Assembly (NCBI GenBank): GCA_947374225.1
Contig: CANCAY010000004.1
Coordinates: forward strand, 1 to 64,000
DNA length: 64,000 nucleotides
From: Chitinophagaceae bacterium
GTDB lineage: Bacteria > Bacteroidota > Bacteroidia > Chitinophagales > Chitinophagaceae
Direction of reading: 5' to 3'
This document shows, in pieces, positions 8,562 to 17,192 of the stretch; within the stretch, counting starts at the first letter, position 1; every line of letters starts with the position of its first letter. The translations under genes and the position numbers were made by a program. Below the pieces are notes generated by a model. The model had not been told where the DNA came from. It worked only from the letters and a program-made list of their open reading frames with translations, and did no database searches.

Positions 8562-11500
8562 TTAAGCTAAACTTCTAAAGTCAACTGGAACTAATTTACT
8601 TACACCAGGCTCTTGCATGGTTACTCCATAAATTACATCCACAGCACTCATGGTTTGCTTATTGTGTGTTACAATAATGAACTGTGAGTTGTCAGAGAAC
8701 TTCTGAATCATTTGTGTGAACTTACCTACGTTAGCGTCATCCAAAGGCGCATCCACCTCATCCAGGATACAGAATGGTGCTGGCTTAATTAAGTAAATGG
8801 CAAACAACATGGCAGTCGCAGTTAAAGTTCTTTCTCCTCCACTCAATTGTGTGATAGAAGAAGGACGCTTACCCTTAGGCTTAGCTACAATCTCTACCGC
8901 TGTTTCTGCTAAATTGTCTGGATCCACTAATATTAAATCACAAGAATCTTCTTCTGTAAATAATGCTTTGAATACTTTTTGGAAGTTTTCTCTTGCAGTA
9001 TTATAAGTTTCTAAGAACGCTTGATTCGCTGTTGCTTCAACCTCTTGAATGGTTTGCATTAAACTTTCCTTAGCAGTTACTAAGTCATTCTTTTGCTCTA
9101 AGATAAAGTCATAACGCTTCTTCATTTCAGTATACGCTTCAATTGCTGTTGGATTTACTTCACCCATATTCTCTAAACGCTTCTTCATCTTGTCCACGTT
9201 TATTTGTAATTCCTCTAAGCTATCTTCTGTTTGACGTCCTAAATTCAATACGTCTTCTAGTTCTACTTTAAACTCCACGCTTAAACGCTCTTTTGTTCCA
9301 GCTAACTGTAACTTAAGTGTATTTAATTTATCCTTAATCTCATTAATCAATTGATCCATTAATTCTTTAGACTTCACTTGATGTCTTAAAGCACTTTCTT
9401 TTTCTTGTAAAGAAGTTCTTAATGTATAATACGATTGGTCTGCTTCATTCAATTTCAATTCTTCCTCTTCCTTAGTTCTTAATAAGACAACTAATTCATT
9501 ATCTACAGCTTCTAATTGTGCTCTGCTCTCTACTATTGCAGTGGATGCTTCTGTTAATTGAACCGTATTAGTTTGAATTTGAGCGACTAAGTCATTCAAT
9601 TGATTCTCTTTAAACACAACTTCTTGTTGTAAAGATTCAATTTTACTTTGTTGCTTAGTTAATTGTAAATTCATTTCATTGAATTCACCACTAGCTAAAT
9701 GGTAAGCTTGCTCAGCCGTTTGGTATGCTAATTCAACATCCGCTAATTGAGCTTGCGTTTCATGCAATGAAATATTCAATGCTTCTAATGCTACTCTTGT
9801 ATCTGCAATTGCAGCATGCTCTTCTTGAACTTTAGCAGCAAACTCAGCTAATTTAGAAATTGCATTGGTTTGTGCTGCTTGTAAATTCTCTAATCTATTC
9901 TTATTTGCAAATACTTCATTAATCAATGTGTTGATAGATTGCTCTGTACTGCGTATTTCATTCTCTTTCAACAATTCATTAAATTCTAAAACAGAACTAT
10001 GTTTTACTTGAATTTGATCTTTTAAGTTATTCACCACTTTCTCTTGTGATTGAATATCTTCTAATAATTTTTCTAAATTCTTAGCACGTCCAATTTTCTT
10101 TCCTTCGAATAAACCAACACTACCTCCTGTTAAAGTATATTTACCTTTAACATATTTACCAGTTTTCTCTAAGATAATCCCAGTACTATTTGCTTCTAAA
10201 GCAGCTTCGTTTTCTGCAATGAAAACATTGCCTAATAAATGATTCGCTAATGCAGCATATTGAGGGTCTACTTCTATCACTGATAATGCAGCAATTGTGT
10301 TAGAAGGTGCAGATTCTACTTTAGCACCAGTCAACTGATCTAATAAGAAGAAATTTGCTTTACCTTTTTTATTATCGTCTAATAATTGAACCGCTTGCAT
10401 ACCTTCTTTCAAATTATTAACTACATAATAGTTTAAATAAGGCTCTAATACATTCTCAACAGCAGTTCGATATTGCTCTTGAACATATAATATATCAGAT
10501 AAGATTGGTGCATTATGATTCCATCCAGTATTCTTATGTAAGAACTTAACACTCTCCGGATATCCTTCCATTGAGTCTACTAAGCTCTTTAATAAATCGT
10601 ATTCATTCTTCTTAGCATCTAATATTCTTGACTGCTCTGCTAAATTGGATCTTAATAATTCCAACTCCGCTTGTGTTTCAAAAATACTAGCTTTTGCTTT
10701 CTCATGTTGCGCTTGTAATTCTACCAAATGTGCTTTGCTTGTAGCTAAGTCTTGCTCCTTAGTAGCCAATTGAGCTGTAATATCTTGAATTTGACCAACT
10801 CTATGTTGTTGCTCTTCTTCTAATTGATGTTGGCTTCTTTGAACGTTTTGAATAGACGTGTCAGATACTGCTACTTTCTTCTCTGCATCAAATTGATTGC
10901 GTTGGATTTGTCCGTACTGTTGACGTAAATTATCCAATACAGAACGTTGGTCATCAAACTGTGCTCTTTTGTTTGTCAACTCAACCTGTGATTGCTCTAC
11001 TCTATTTTTAAAATCTAAATATAATTTCTCTTCGTCTACCACTTGCAATTTAGTATACTCAATAGAGTCACCAATTGTTTTTACTTGGCCTTCTGCACGC
11101 TCTAAAAATTCTTGTAACCCTTTTTCTTTGTCATTTAAATAGTCTAAACGCTGAGCAGCTAAGTTTTTATCATTCTCTTTAGATCTCAATTTACCCAACA
11201 CTTCATTGAACTCGTGTTGCATACTTTGTAAACCTCTTTCCTTCTCAATAAATACCAATCGGTCTTGCTCTAATGTAGCTTCTTCAATTGCTATAGCAGC
11301 TTCTAATTGGAACTTCTTATCTGTCTCTGCTTCTTGTTGATCATTAAGATCTTTGTAGGTAATATTGAAACCTTCTAATGCTGCAATAGCTAATTCAATT
11401 GCAGTTTCCTTATAGTCTTTTTTGATCTCAAAATACTTCTCCGCTTTCTTTGCTTGATTCTCTAAAGTTTTTAATTGGTTATTAATTTCAAATAACAAAT

Positions 11501-12077
11501 CTTCAATTCTAGACAAATCTTGTTCAGTAGCGTCTAATTTATTTTTAGCTTCTTTCTTTCTAGTTTTATAGATAGTAATTCCCGCAGCTTGCTCTAACAT
11601 TTTACGACGGCTATTATCTTTATCCTTGATAATATCGTCTACCATTCCTAATTCAATAATTGCATAACTGTCGGTACTCACACCTGTGTCCATGAATAAA
11701 TTATGGATGTCTTTCAAACGACAAGCCACATCATTCAAACGGTATTCACTTTCACCATTTTTATAATAACGACGCGTCACCGTAATGGTGCTAAATTCTG
11801 TAGGCAATAAATTCTTGGTATTCTCGAAAGTCAAACTTACTTCCGCCATACTACTCGCATTTCTAGTTTTAGAACCATTGAAAACCAATGAATCTAAATT
11901 CTCAGATCTAAGGGCAGAAATCTTTGATTCCCCAATAACCCATCTAATACTATCAATGATATTACTTTTACCACAACCGTTTGGTCCAATAATGCCGGTA
12001 ATTCCTTCGTCAAACTTGACAATTGTTTTGTCAGCAAAACTCTTGAACCCTTTGATTTCTAATGACTTTAGTCTCAC
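8562..12077 (-). CDS. smc: Chromosome segregation protein SMC
   Basis: ATPase that, with ScpA and ScpB, loops and compacts the chromosome. The 1171-residue protein has the full SMC plan: N-terminal head with Walker A GPNGCGKSN (residues 31-39), a long coiled coil, a hinge roughly at 505-665, a second coiled coil, and a C-terminal head with signature LSGGERTLTATA and Walker B CILDEVDAP. The start is a GTG, chosen because the canonical N-terminus RLKSLEIKGFKSFADKT follows immediately and no ATG is available. ScpA/B are not in the window. A small membrane protein gene follows by four bases. Confidence 0.97.
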   Translation of the reverse strand: MRLKSLEIKGFKSFADKTIVKFDEGITGIIGPNGCGKSNIIDSIRWVIGESKISALRSENLDSLVFNGSKTRNASSMAEVSLTFENTKNLLPTEFSTITVTRRYYKNGESEYRLNDVACRLKDIHNLFMDTGVSTDSYAIIELGMVDDIIKDKDNSRRKMLEQAAGITIYKTRKKEAKNKLDATEQDLSRIEDLLFEINNQLKTLENQAKKAEKYFEIKKDYKETAIELAIAALEGFNITYKDLNDQQEAETDKKFQLEAAIAIEEATLEQDRLVFIEKERGLQSMQHEFNEVLGKLRSKENDKNLAAQRLDYLNDKEKGLQEFLERAEGQVKTIGDSIEYTKLQVVDEEKLYLDFKNRVEQSQVELTNKRAQFDDQRSVLDNLRQQYGQIQRNQFDAEKKVAVSDTSIQNVQRSQHQLEEEQQHRVGQIQDITAQLATKEQDLATSKAHLVELQAQHEKAKASIFETQAELELLRSNLAEQSRILDAKKNEYDLLKSLVDSMEGYPESVKFLHKNTGWNHNAPILSDILYVQEQYRTAVENVLEPYLNYYVVNNLKEGMQAVQLLDDNKKGKANFFLLDQLTGAKVESAPSNTIAALSVIEVDPQYAALANHLLGNVFIAENEAALEANSTGIILEKTGKYVKGKYTLTGGSVGLFEGKKIGRAKNLEKLLEDIQSQEKVVNNLKDQIQVKHSSVLEFNELLKENEIRSTEQSINTLINEVFANKNRLENLQAAQTNAISKLAEFAAKVQEEHAAIADTRVALEALNISLHETQAQLADVELAYQTAEQAYHLASGEFNEMNLQLTKQQSKIESLQQEVVFKENQLNDLVAQIQTNTVQLTEASTAIVESRAQLEAVDNELVVLLRTKEEEELKLNEADQSYYTLRTSLQEKESALRHQVKSKELMDQLINEIKDKLNTLKLQLAGTKERLSVEFKVELEDVLNLGRQTEDSLEELQINVDKMKKRLENMGEVNPTAIEAYTEMKKRYDFILEQKNDLVTAKESLMQTIQEVEATANQAFLETYNTARENFQKVFKALFTEEDSCDLILVDPDNLAETAVEIVAKPKGKRPSSITQLSGGERTLTATAMLFAIYLIKPAPFCILDEVDAPLDDANVGKFTQMIQKFSDNSQFIIVTHNKQTMSAVDVIYGVTMQEPGVSKLVPVDFRSLA

Positions 12078-12170
12078 TTTCTTTGATCTTTAATATGTCT
12101 GCGAACATATGAAAAAAGCTGCAAGTTGTCAAGTAAAATCAGGTCAAATTATGACTAATTTATAGGAATT

Positions 12171-12845
12171 TTAGTGCTTTTCTACCAGTTTGCCCCCCTC
12201 GGTAGTTAAGGTTCTTGATGGAAACTTGTTCACCACCATGAAATCGTGGGTTGCCATAACGATAGCCGTACCGTCATCTTTGGCAATTTGGAACAATAAT
12301 TGCATGATTTCGTCACTGGTTTCAGGGTCTAAACTACCCGTTGGCTCGTCTGCAAGGATCAATTTTGGTGAATTTAACAAGGCTCGAGCAATGTCTACCC
12401 TTTGTTGCTCCCCTCCACTCATCTCATAAGTCATTTTGAACCCCTTATTTTGAAGACCTACTTTGTTCAAAACGTCGTCAATTTTCTGTTCTATCAACTT
12501 TTCGTCCTGCCAGCCAGTTGCTTTTAAAACGAATTTTAAGTTTTCTTGAACCGTTCTATCTGTCAATAACTGGAAATCCTGAAAAACCACCCCTAAATTT
12601 CTTCTTAAAAATGGCAATTTTTTCCAGTCCATTTCTTTTAAATCAAAGCCTACTACTTTACCATTACCCTCGGTCAATGTAATTTCCCCATATAAAGTTT
12701 TAAGTAAACTACTTTTGCCGGTGCCTGTTTTACCGACTAAGTAAACAAATTCTCCGCGCTCCACTGCAAAATTCACCTCCTGCAAAATCAAGTTTCCACT
12801 TTGATAAATATTAACATGATCTAACTGAACAACTATCTCACTCAT
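12171..12845 (-). CDS. ftsE: FtsE-like ABC transporter ATP-binding protein
   Basis: A 224-residue ABC ATPase with Walker A GKTGTGKSS (about residues 37-45), Q-loop GVVFQDFQLL, signature MSGGEQQRVDIARAL and Walker B LILADEPTGSLDP. The order and the DRTVQENLKF segment after the Q-loop resemble FtsE, which couples with FtsX to activate cell-wall hydrolases at the division site. No ftsX-like permease lies beside it, so the assignment rests on sequence alone; a LolD-type lipoprotein exporter ATPase is the main alternative. It lies 51 bases downstream of purM on the same strand. Confidence 0.75.
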   Translation of the reverse strand: MSEIVVQLDHVNIYQSGNLILQEVNFAVERGEFVYLVGKTGTGKSSLLKTLYGEITLTEGNGKVVGFDLKEMDWKKLPFLRRNLGVVFQDFQLLTDRTVQENLKFVLKATGWQDEKLIEQKIDDVLNKVGLQNKGFKMTYEMSGGEQQRVDIARALLNSPKLILADEPTGSLDPETSDEIMQLLFQIAKDDGTAIVMATHDFMVVNKFPSRTLTTEGGKLVEKH

Positions 12846-12896
12846 GGCACTTTGTTTGTTTATTTGTAAATATAACTAACCTCTATATAATTAAAA

Positions 12897-14075
12897 TTAA
12901 TAGCTAAATGTTTCTGTTCCAAAACTTCCCTTTAAAACTAATTCTTTACTATCCGACGCTTCCACTCTTCCAATTATTTGCGCTTCAATATTAAATCCTT
13001 TTGCAATTGCAATTAATGCTTCTGCAGAACTTGCGTCAGTGAAAATTTCTAAACGATGCCCCATATTGAAAACCTGATACATTTCTTTTGCATTAGCTCC
13101 TGAATTCTCTTGAATCAATTTGAAAATTGGGGGCACTTCCATTAATGCATCTTTTACAATTTTCATAGGTCCTGGCAAGTATTTCATACACTTAGTTTGA
13201 CCACCGCCACTACAATGAATCATCCCTTTTATAGCATCAAAATGTTCCGTTAAAATAGCTTTCACTAATGGTGCATACGTCCTTGTTGGACTCAATAATA
13301 ATTTACCAACCGACACAGCTCCAAATCCAGCAATATCAATAGTATCAGTAATTTTATTCTTTCCAATATATACTACTTGGTCGTTCAATTTAGGCTCGAA
13401 AGTTTCAGGATATTTAGTTGCATATTCTTTACTCAAAACATCATGTCTTGCACTTGTTAAACCGTTACTTCCTAAGCCACTATTATATGAATTTTCATAG
13501 GTTGCTTGACCATGACTTGAGAACCCCACAATTACCTGTCCTGGTGCAATTAAATCATTAGTGACTAATTTAGTTTTAGGCCATCTTGCAGTCATCGTTC
13601 CATTCACTGCAATAGTTCTAACCACGTCTCCTACGTCTGCAGTTTCGCCACCTAAAAATTCAATATTTACACCGAATGTTTTTAGTGTATTAAAGAAATC
13701 TTGTGTGCCATTTATTACCTCACTTAATACTTCCCCAGTAATCACTAATTTGTTTCTATCAATAGTTGACGAGAATAATATTTGATCATAGATGCCTACA
13801 CATAACAAATCGTCTAAATTCATGGCAATGGCATCCTGCGCAATTCCTTTCCAAACACTTGCATCGCCCGTCTCTTTCCAATAGATATATGCTAAAATAC
13901 TTTTAGTACCTGCGCCGTCGGCATGCATGATATTAATATACTCGGAATTGCCACCTAAAAAGTCTGCATATAGCTTACAAAAGGCATTTGGGTATAATCC
14001 CTGATCTAAATGCTGTATGGCTGCATGAACTTCTTCTTTTTGAGCGGAAACCCCGCGTTGAGCGTACAATGACAT
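12897..14075 (-). CDS. purM: Phosphoribosylformylglycinamidine cyclo-ligase (AIR synthetase)
   Basis: ATP-dependent ring closure of FGAM to aminoimidazole ribonucleotide, the fifth step of purine synthesis. The 392-residue protein has the ATP-binding HADGAGTKS motif, followed by DAIAMNLDDLLCVG, GGETADVGD and a late FNMGHRLEIF-like block. The start at 14075 (SLYAQRGVS follows) is preferred over a longer frame to 14156, because the extension runs past the divergent ribF start and over both -7 boxes. A -7 box on the minus strand lies at 14098-14105. purC is elsewhere in this window (48.5 kb), so purine genes are not clustered here. Confidence 0.93.
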   Translation of the reverse strand: MSLYAQRGVSAQKEEVHAAIQHLDQGLYPNAFCKLYADFLGGNSEYINIMHADGAGTKSILAYIYWKETGDASVWKGIAQDAIAMNLDDLLCVGIYDQILFSSTIDRNKLVITGEVLSEVINGTQDFFNTLKTFGVNIEFLGGETADVGDVVRTIAVNGTMTARWPKTKLVTNDLIAPGQVIVGFSSHGQATYENSYNSGLGSNGLTSARHDVLSKEYATKYPETFEPKLNDQVVYIGKNKITDTIDIAGFGAVSVGKLLLSPTRTYAPLVKAILTEHFDAIKGMIHCSGGGQTKCMKYLPGPMKIVKDALMEVPPIFKLIQENSGANAKEMYQVFNMGHRLEIFTDASSAEALIAIAKGFNIEAQIIGRVEASDSKELVLKGSFGTETFSY

Positions 14076-14088
14076 GGATCTAAATTGG

Positions 14089-14122
14089 TTTGTGTGACAA
14101 AGGTACAATTGTTTTACATTTG
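14089..14122 (+). promoter_or_regulatory. ribF promoter
   Basis: TTTG at 14089-14092 and TACATTTG at 14115-14122 with a 22-base spacer fit the Bacteroidetes -33/-7 pattern. The predicted start leaves a leader of about 15 bases before the ribF ATG at 14145, supporting that start over the in-frame upstream codon at 14085. Confidence 0.55.
14098..14105 (-). promoter_or_regulatory. purM -7 box
   Basis: On the minus strand this reads TACCTTTG, 22 bases before the purM ATG at 14075. It lies inside the spacer of the ribF promoter, so the two divergent promoters overlap face to face and may compete for polymerase. Confidence 0.5.
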
Positions 14123-14144
14123 TGCCATATTTAGCAATTATAAG

Positions 14145-15089
14145 ATGAATGTTCACTACGACTTACTACAATTACCCCCATTTCGCAATGCCGTGATAAC
14201 CACTGGCGCATTTGACGGTGTTCATAAAGGACATCAGCAAATTATTGACAGAATGAAAGTATTGGCGAGCCAAAATAATGGAGAAACCATTATTATCACA
14301 TTTCACCCCCACCCTAGAAAAGTCATTTCCTCGGTACCTGGTGAGATTAAGCAATTGACTAACCTGAATGAGCGCATCAAATTATTAGAAAATGCCGGAG
14401 TAGACCATTTAGTTGTTGTTAAATTTGATCACCGTTTTTCTAACATGACGGCCGAACAATATGTTAAAGATTTTCTAGTTACTTATTTTCACCCAAGTAC
14501 TATCATTGTTGGCTATGACCACCGTTTTGGAAATGGCCGTATTGGTAATTTTGAATTACTAGAATCCTATGGCAAAAGCTTAGGATTTAAAGTTGAGGAA
14601 ATAAATGAACAAATGGTAGGTGAGGAAATTGTAAGCTCTACCTTAATTAGAAACTACATTGTTGACAAGAATATAAAAAAAGCAAACGAACTACTAGGAT
14701 ATCCTTACTTTTTTGAAGGATACGTAGTTAGAGGTAATCAATTAGGTAGAACTATTGGATTTCCTACCGCTAATTTGCATATAGATGACGAAGAAAAACT
14801 AATTCCATCAAATGGAGTTTACGCTGTAAAAGTAAAAGGCCTTTGTACAAATGGCGCTTTGCTTCAAGGCATGATGAATATAGGTGTAAGACCCACTGTG
14901 GACGGACATAAAAAAGTAATTGAAGTAAATATCTTCAACTTTGACCAAGATATTTACGAGCAAAATATCACAGTTCTGGTTTATGAGTTTATTAGGGGCG
15001 AACAGAAATTTGAAGGATTGGATGCATTAAAGAGTCAACTTCATAATGACAAGCAAACTGTAGCTACTATTTTGCAGCAGTATCCATAA
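14145..15089 (+). CDS. ribF: Bifunctional riboflavin kinase / FAD synthetase
   Basis: Makes FMN and then FAD from riboflavin and ATP. The N-terminal nucleotidyltransferase domain has GAFDGVHKGHQQ (about residues 19-30) and a later STLIRNYI block. The C-terminal flavokinase domain starts near residue 185 and has GNQLGRTIGFPTANL. At 314 residues the length is standard. ATG 14145 was chosen because a -7 box lies at 14115-14122. The gene overlaps the 3' end of the convergent holA by 23 bases. Confidence 0.94.
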   Translation: MNVHYDLLQLPPFRNAVITTGAFDGVHKGHQQIIDRMKVLASQNNGETIIITFHPHPRKVISSVPGEIKQLTNLNERIKLLENAGVDHLVVVKFDHRFSNMTAEQYVKDFLVTYFHPSTIIVGYDHRFGNGRIGNFELLESYGKSLGFKVEEINEQMVGEEIVSSTLIRNYIVDKNIKKANELLGYPYFFEGYVVRGNQLGRTIGFPTANLHIDDEEKLIPSNGVYAVKVKGLCTNGALLQGMMNIGVRPTVDGHKKVIEVNIFNFDQDIYEQNITVLVYEFIRGEQKFEGLDALKSQLHNDKQTVATILQQYP

Positions 15090-16077
15090 TCTTAATTACC
15101 AATTCCTTTAGCAAATCCGAGTCGGTATTGGAAGCGTCATTGATTCCCAACACACGTAAATTATATTCGTGTATCAATAATAAAATTTGCTCTACTTTAC
15201 TATAAGAATAATGTCTTGTAGCTGCGATATAATTTTTTACCATATAGGGCGATATTCCCACTTCGCTCGCAATCCTTTTCTCGTCCTGAGTTCCAGCGCC
15301 ATAAATAGCGTAGACCTTACTAAAAAAAGCATATAGGGTTGGTAAAATTAATTGTATGGGTGCTGCCTTATTATTGGATTCAAAGTATTGAATCATTTTA
15401 ATGGCTTTGGAAAAATTTCTTTGCGCAACTGCATCTTGAAATTCAAAGGCATTGTATTCTTTACTAATTCCAATAAATTTCTCAATATCGTCTTCGGTAA
15501 TTTTTTTTCGATCACCTAAATTAACAATCAGTTTTTGAATTTCATTTTGAATACGGCTTATATCATTCCCAATATGGTCGACAATAATCTGAACTGCTTT
15601 AGGTGAAATTTGATACCCTGTTTCAGAAACAAATCCCATTACCCATTCAGGTAATTTATTGTCGTACATTTTTTTTGTACTTACTACAACTGCTTTTGTT
15701 TTTAATATTTTGGCCAACGCTGAACGACCATCTACATTTTTATCTTTATGTGCAACAATTAAAATCGTAGAAGAAAGTGGATGTTCAATATAAGACAACA
15801 ACTTGTCCAACTGGTTCATATGTTGCGCTTCCTTTATAATAACCACTTGTTTTTCTGCAAATACAGGGTAGCGCTTACATGCGTTTATTATTTCCGTCCA
15901 ATCCGCGTCTTTTCCATAAAATATAGTCAAATTAAACGCCTGCTCTGCTTCCGTCAACAAATGCTTCTCTGCATATTCTACAGCTTGATCTATATAAAAT
16001 GGTTCTTCCCCCTCTAACCAGTAAACAGCATCGAATACTTGCTTTTTCCAATTGGCTATTATTTTTGAAGTTGGCAT
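15067..16077 (-). CDS. holA: DNA polymerase III subunit delta
   Basis: Clamp-loader subunit that opens the beta sliding clamp. The 336-residue protein has the HolA plan: an AAA+-like first domain without a Walker A (starting near WLEGEEPFYIDQ), a middle lid with EDIEKFIGISKEYNAFEFQDAVAQ-like sequence (key part ISKEYNAFEF) and an alpha-helical C-terminal collar. Its 3' end overlaps the convergent ribF by 23 bases. The ATG is preceded after only four bases by a TATCTTTG box, so the message may be leaderless or nearly so. Confidence 0.9.
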   Translation of the reverse strand: MPTSKIIANWKKQVFDAVYWLEGEEPFYIDQAVEYAEKHLLTEAEQAFNLTIFYGKDADWTEIINACKRYPVFAEKQVVIIKEAQHMNQLDKLLSYIEHPLSSTILIVAHKDKNVDGRSALAKILKTKAVVVSTKKMYDNKLPEWVMGFVSETGYQISPKAVQIIVDHIGNDISRIQNEIQKLIVNLGDRKKITEDDIEKFIGISKEYNAFEFQDAVAQRNFSKAIKMIQYFESNNKAAPIQLILPTLYAFFSKVYAIYGAGTQDEKRIASEVGISPYMVKNYIAATRHYSYSKVEQILLLIHEYNLRVLGINDASNTDSDLLKELVIKIMDTAAK

Positions 16078-16081
16078 GTTT

Positions 16082-16089
16082 CAAAGATA
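16082..16089 (-). promoter_or_regulatory. -7 box directly abutting holA
   Basis: TATCTTTG on the minus strand ends four bases before the holA ATG. With the usual 6-7 base spacing, transcription would begin at or next to the start codon. No other ATG lies nearby, so this suggests a leaderless message or a chance match. Confidence 0.35.
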
Positions 16090-16222
16090 AGATTCAAAGA
16101 GGCCTAACGTTAAAAAAAAGCAAAATATATTATACAGTTTATAGTAATTGCCAATTAAGGGGGCTATAATTTATCATATTCCTAATTTTTTGTATCTTGA
16201 GCATCAATATTAAAACACTTTT

Positions 16223-17137
16223 ATGAGTAACGAATCATCAAGCAACAACGGTAAAATCATTATTGGCTTATTAGTAGCCGCTTTAATTGGATCTTGGATC
16301 TATTTCAGTACTTCAAAAACTGAAATTATCAATAACTATACACAACAGGTTTCAACACTTGACAGTACTAAAAATTCAGTACAAGCTGAGTTTATCGCAG
16401 CAACTGCAAAAATTGACTCTTTGAATCTTCAAAATACACAATTACAAGGTACATTATTGGAGAAATCAAACGATATTCAAAAATTAAAAACTGACATTAG
16501 CAGTATACTTCGTAAGAAAAATGCATCAGATAAGGAATTAGCAGAAGCTAAGACTATGATTGCTTCTTTAAACGGAAAAGTATCTAATTTATTAGCTGAT
16601 CTAGGTAAAGCTCAAGAAGAAAACAAAGTGTTGACTTCTAAGAACGAAGTATTAACTACTGAAAATGGCAATTTAAATACCAATCTTTCTGCAGCTACAA
16701 AAGAAAAAGAAAGATTACAAGATATTGGTTCAACATTACACGCTTCTACTTTTAGCATTCAAGCTTTACGTATTAAAGCTGATGGTAAAGAAAAAGCTAC
16801 AAACTCTGCAAAAAGAGCAAACACAATTCGTTTAGCTTTCCAAATTGACAAAAACAAGATCACTCCAAGTGGTGCACAAGACTTATATATCTGTATCACT
16901 GCTCCAGACGGCAAAGCTTTTGCTGACGGCGGAACACTTGCTACAAGAGAAGAAGGATCAAAACCATTTGCTAACAAATTAACAGTTCAATATGAGCAAA
17001 ACGCAGTATTGCCAGTTAGTTATGACATTAAGCAAACAAGTAAATTTGTAGAAGGTGAATACAAAGTGGAAGTTTACCACAATGGATTTAAAATTGGCGA
17101 AGGTAAAACTTCATTAAGAAAAGGTGGATTATTTTAG
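16223..17137 (+). CDS. Membrane-anchored coiled-coil protein of unknown function
   Basis: I do not recognise a family. The 304-residue product has a polar N-terminus (Ser/Asn-rich, 10 residues), one membrane segment (KIIIGLLVAALIGSWIYF, about 11-28), a long coiled-coil from about residue 40 to 170 with heptad-like Leu/Ile spacing and many Lys, Glu and Asn residues, and a C-terminal domain of about 125 residues, probably beta-rich, with LYICITAPDGKAFADGG and VEGEYKVEVYHNGFKIGEGK. The anchor implies that the coiled coil lies outside the inner membrane. It is a single-gene unit with a strong terminator. The C-terminal part faintly recalls an Ig-like or immunoglobulin-binding fold; this is a guess. 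Confidence 0.75.
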   Translation: MSNESSSNNGKIIIGLLVAALIGSWIYFSTSKTEIINNYTQQVSTLDSTKNSVQAEFIAATAKIDSLNLQNTQLQGTLLEKSNDIQKLKTDISSILRKKNASDKELAEAKTMIASLNGKVSNLLADLGKAQEENKVLTSKNEVLTTENGNLNTNLSAATKEKERLQDIGSTLHASTFSIQALRIKADGKEKATNSAKRANTIRLAFQIDKNKITPSGAQDLYICITAPDGKAFADGGTLATREEGSKPFANKLTVQYEQNAVLPVSYDIKQTSKFVEGEYKVEVYHNGFKIGEGKTSLRKGGLF

Positions 17138-17157
17138 TCGACCTTAATATAAGATTT

Positions 17158-17192
17158 AAAAAATCCCACTTGAAAAAGTGGGATTTTTTTTT
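17158..17192. terminator. Bidirectional terminator between the coiled-coil gene and glgB
   Basis: AATCCCACTT (17162-17171) pairs perfectly with AAGTGGGATT (17176-17185) around a GAAA loop. It is followed by nine T on the plus strand and has a six-base A run on its other side, so it can stop the convergent transcripts from both directions. Confidence 0.85.

Noticed and set aside
12171..12845. FtsE/FtsX operon
   Set aside because: No FtsX-like permease lies beside it; the next genes are purM and smc.
14076..14156. Longer purM and ribF reading frames overlapping each other
   Set aside because: Both extensions cover the opposite gene's promoter; the ATGs at 14075 and 14145 leave clean divergent promoters.
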